Shown here piece after piece: positions 60,316-64,000 of a stretch of 64,000 nucleotides of DNA (the stretch's first letter is position 1; every line of letters begins with the position of its first letter). Location of the stretch: contig CP141127.1 of assembly GCA_035236585.1 (NCBI GenBank), positions 68,801,495 to 68,865,494 on the forward strand, read 5' to 3'. The stretch comes from Warburgia ugandensis. Its lineage: Eukaryota > Streptophyta > Magnoliopsida > Canellales > Canellaceae. The notes below the pieces were generated by a model that was not told where the DNA came from, did no database searches, and saw nothing but the letters and a program-made list of their open reading frames with translations. The position numbers were made by a program, and so were the translations under genes.

Positions 60316-62345
60316 ACTAATTAAAAATTACTAAACTAAGATTAATCAACAAACAAAGCAAGAATCAAAAGACAAATTAGCCAAGTACCATGGGCATAAT
60401 CCATAGGATGGAACTCATCATTCATGGAAAGAATATTACTCAAAATTCAACAAGCAAAAGCTTACTAACCTATATTCTAATCAAAGAACATAATAAAAAA
60501 ACTTAAAATGCTAAATGGGTTCCCAAGGAATCAAGCAAATATGATGAACAAGGTGATGGAAACTATGCATGAAGATTCAATAGGAAAATTCTATATTTCA
60601 AGCACTTAAGAAACTCAAATCGAGCCAAGCATGGAAAGCAATTGAAGTAGAACATTTTTTATGTCATAAAAAACTCAAGATATAAAGTACTTTAATACTA
60701 GAATCAAGCATGAAGTATGAACTTCAAATAACTTTATTGATTGAATGGAGAATTACATCATTTTTAGTGCACATATTACATAGATTAGAACATGAAAACT
60801 GAGGCACTCTTCCCACACTTGAAACTTGATTCAAATCAAAAATCTAATATATTCCAATGCTCTCAAAATAAACATAGGTGATATGTAGGTAAGATCCAAA
60901 TGAGAATTAAGAGAATAGATGGTTGGAATGATGGAACTAGTTAAGGCACAAGATGCCCAGAACTAGTTCCAAAATCAATTAAAAACATGAAAATCAAGGA
61001 AGGGAAGAAAGGATTCAAGATATTTTTCCTCTTGGTTGTCACTATTAGAGAAGAAATAACTTGGATATTTGATGAATAAGCAAGAAAATTTAAGAGATTG
61101 AAGAAGGAACTAAGGGAAAGGTTTGGAGGAATTATGCATGTAAAGCTAGAGCAACAAAACAAGAACAAAACTAACAATGAAAGCAATGAATTGAAATCAA
61201 ACAACTAGCCCAGAATTGAAATACAAAAATTATAGAAAATTCTTGAAAATCCAAAGGAAGAACAGCCTAAAAGAAAGTCCAATTCCAAAGCTCCAAGGAT
61301 CACCAAGAAAGAGTGCTACTTTCAAGGTTTTCTCACAAAACCTCTACTTGTAAAACAATTTAGAATCCATGGAGCTTTATAGATTGCTAGGTTTCCAATT
61401 GAATGAAATTTATTCTATGAAAGGACAAGAGAGAAAAATAAAAAGAAAAATAGTAGGAAAGATTGGGAAAGCATCTAGGGTTTGAGGTGTTTTAGGTGTG
61501 AACTAGATCTAGGGGTTTCCCAATTAAGAAACCACCTAATATGACAACCAAGCATAGGTGTATTAGGAGGTGCCTCCCTCCAAGTAAAAATTGTGGAACC
61601 CTAATTGGCATGGGGAAAAAGATGGAAAAATAGAAATGAAAGGTGGGGATTTCTCTCTTGATTGGTCCAGCTATGCATGATCATCTTACCAATTACAATT
61701 TTCCTTCAAAACCTTCTAATTATCCTTTAAAAGTCATGTTTTTAACCTAGGATAATTGCTTGAATTGATCCTCCAATCTTGTGACTTCATGTGGCTTGAT
61801 GGCTCACTTTGATGGCTTATTCCTTGGTGGCTTGAGTGGCTAACTCCTTTGGATTTAAAGCTTGAATGGTTTGGCTTCTTTAAGTTTCCTTGTTAAAATA
61901 TGAAACCTCATGCATAGCTTCAATTCTCATGCAAAGTGGTGGAGTTGTATGATTTTTTACATAGACCATTTTAGTCACCTTTGATGCTTCCCATTACCTT
62001 CTTGCTTGCCTTACGATTGTCTTGAACCTTGACTGAGTTTTAAATTTAGGTCTTTGGCCCTTTTTGATCTTAATCTTCAATTCTTATCTTCCTTGATCTC
62101 GATCATTGGATCATCTTCTCAACACCTACAAAAGATAAAAAATCCTAATTAAATCCTAAAAAATTATGATAATTCACACACTTACTCTTGATTAGCTCCT
62201 AAACCTACAAAATACAAACTTTTAAAATTATTAGGTTAGAAATGCATGTGATATGAACTTTTAGAAAAACCCTAAAAATATCACTATAATTTATAACACA
62301 TAGCTACTAATTTGGTACTTTTTATACAAAATTGAATACTTATCA
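60223..62345 (-). mobile_element. LTR F, 5' part (minus strand), start at 62,345
   Basis: On the plus strand it ends GAATACTTATCA, the complement of the TGATAAGTATTC start shared with the G2 3' LTR. With 46,593-46,970 the LTR is about 2.5 kb, against 2.75 kb for the G2 3' LTR. It contains an (AT)n run (60,284-60,314). The frame at 60,941-61,204 is a chance ORF. Confidence 0.86.

Positions 62346-64000
<1,655 letters not shown>

Overview
This window is nuclear DNA of a flowering plant and consists almost entirely of old, nested LTR retrotransposons. The evidence is plant-type Ty3/gypsy gag-pol remnants of the Athila/Tat type on both strands, primer-binding sites resembling plant tRNA-Asp and initiator tRNA-Met, LTRs with TG...CA ends and 5-bp target-site duplications (TSDs), long CT/GA microsatellites, and three captured fragments of plant nuclear genes (a trihelix factor, a PPR protein and a GTE/BET protein). 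I cannot name the species. I found no intact host gene, rRNA, tRNA gene or CRISPR array. Every pol frame seen is broken.

Layout. 1-1,827 is the 3' part of an LTR (family A) inserted in gypsy copy G0 (+, about 1,828-5,697: gag end, protease, RT, integrase). 5,698-7,005 is a minus-strand mosaic of gene fragments, next to a partial LTR (J, minus, ending at 10,320) that is split by solo LTR E (7,036-9,472, TSD AGGAT). 10,321-18,830 is gypsy copy G1 (-), which has lost its RT core, carries a tandem duplication in integrase, and is interrupted by solo LTR K (11,649-13,668). 18,831 to about 19,530 is a fragment of the G1 LTR.

From about 19,531 to 43,291 lies a nearly complete Athila-like element, G2 (+): 5' LTR, tRNA-Asp-like PBS, leader with solo LTR B (-, 22,418-25,127, TSD ATAGT), gag split by LTR A2 (-) and LTR B2 (+), protease, RT/RNase H, integrase (to 35,220), and a 3' LTR (36,883-43,291) split by solo LTR A (38,977-42,628, TSD AATGA). 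The undisturbed insertion site of A is visible in the G2 5' LTR at 21,312-21,316. 43,292-46,592 holds minus-strand LTR and leader pieces (H, G and the F leader). LTR F (46,593-46,970 plus 60,223-62,345) is split by a complete minus-strand chromovirus-like element C (46,971-60,217, TSD CTAAG on both sides). Its right-hand LTR is itself split by solo LTR D (56,916-59,767, TSD CCTTC). The last 1.65 kb (62,346-64,000) has no recognisable element apart from a short tandem duplication and a GA microsatellite.

No genes cooperate here in the usual sense. The most interesting signal is a compact double stem-loop about 380-605 bp before the 3' end of every LTR of families A-E. Its stems keep pairing while their sequences change (compensatory substitutions), which suggests a conserved RNA or DNA structure. 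A second covarying hairpin lies near the 5' side of the same LTRs. The other notable object is the trihelix-PPR-GTE chimera.
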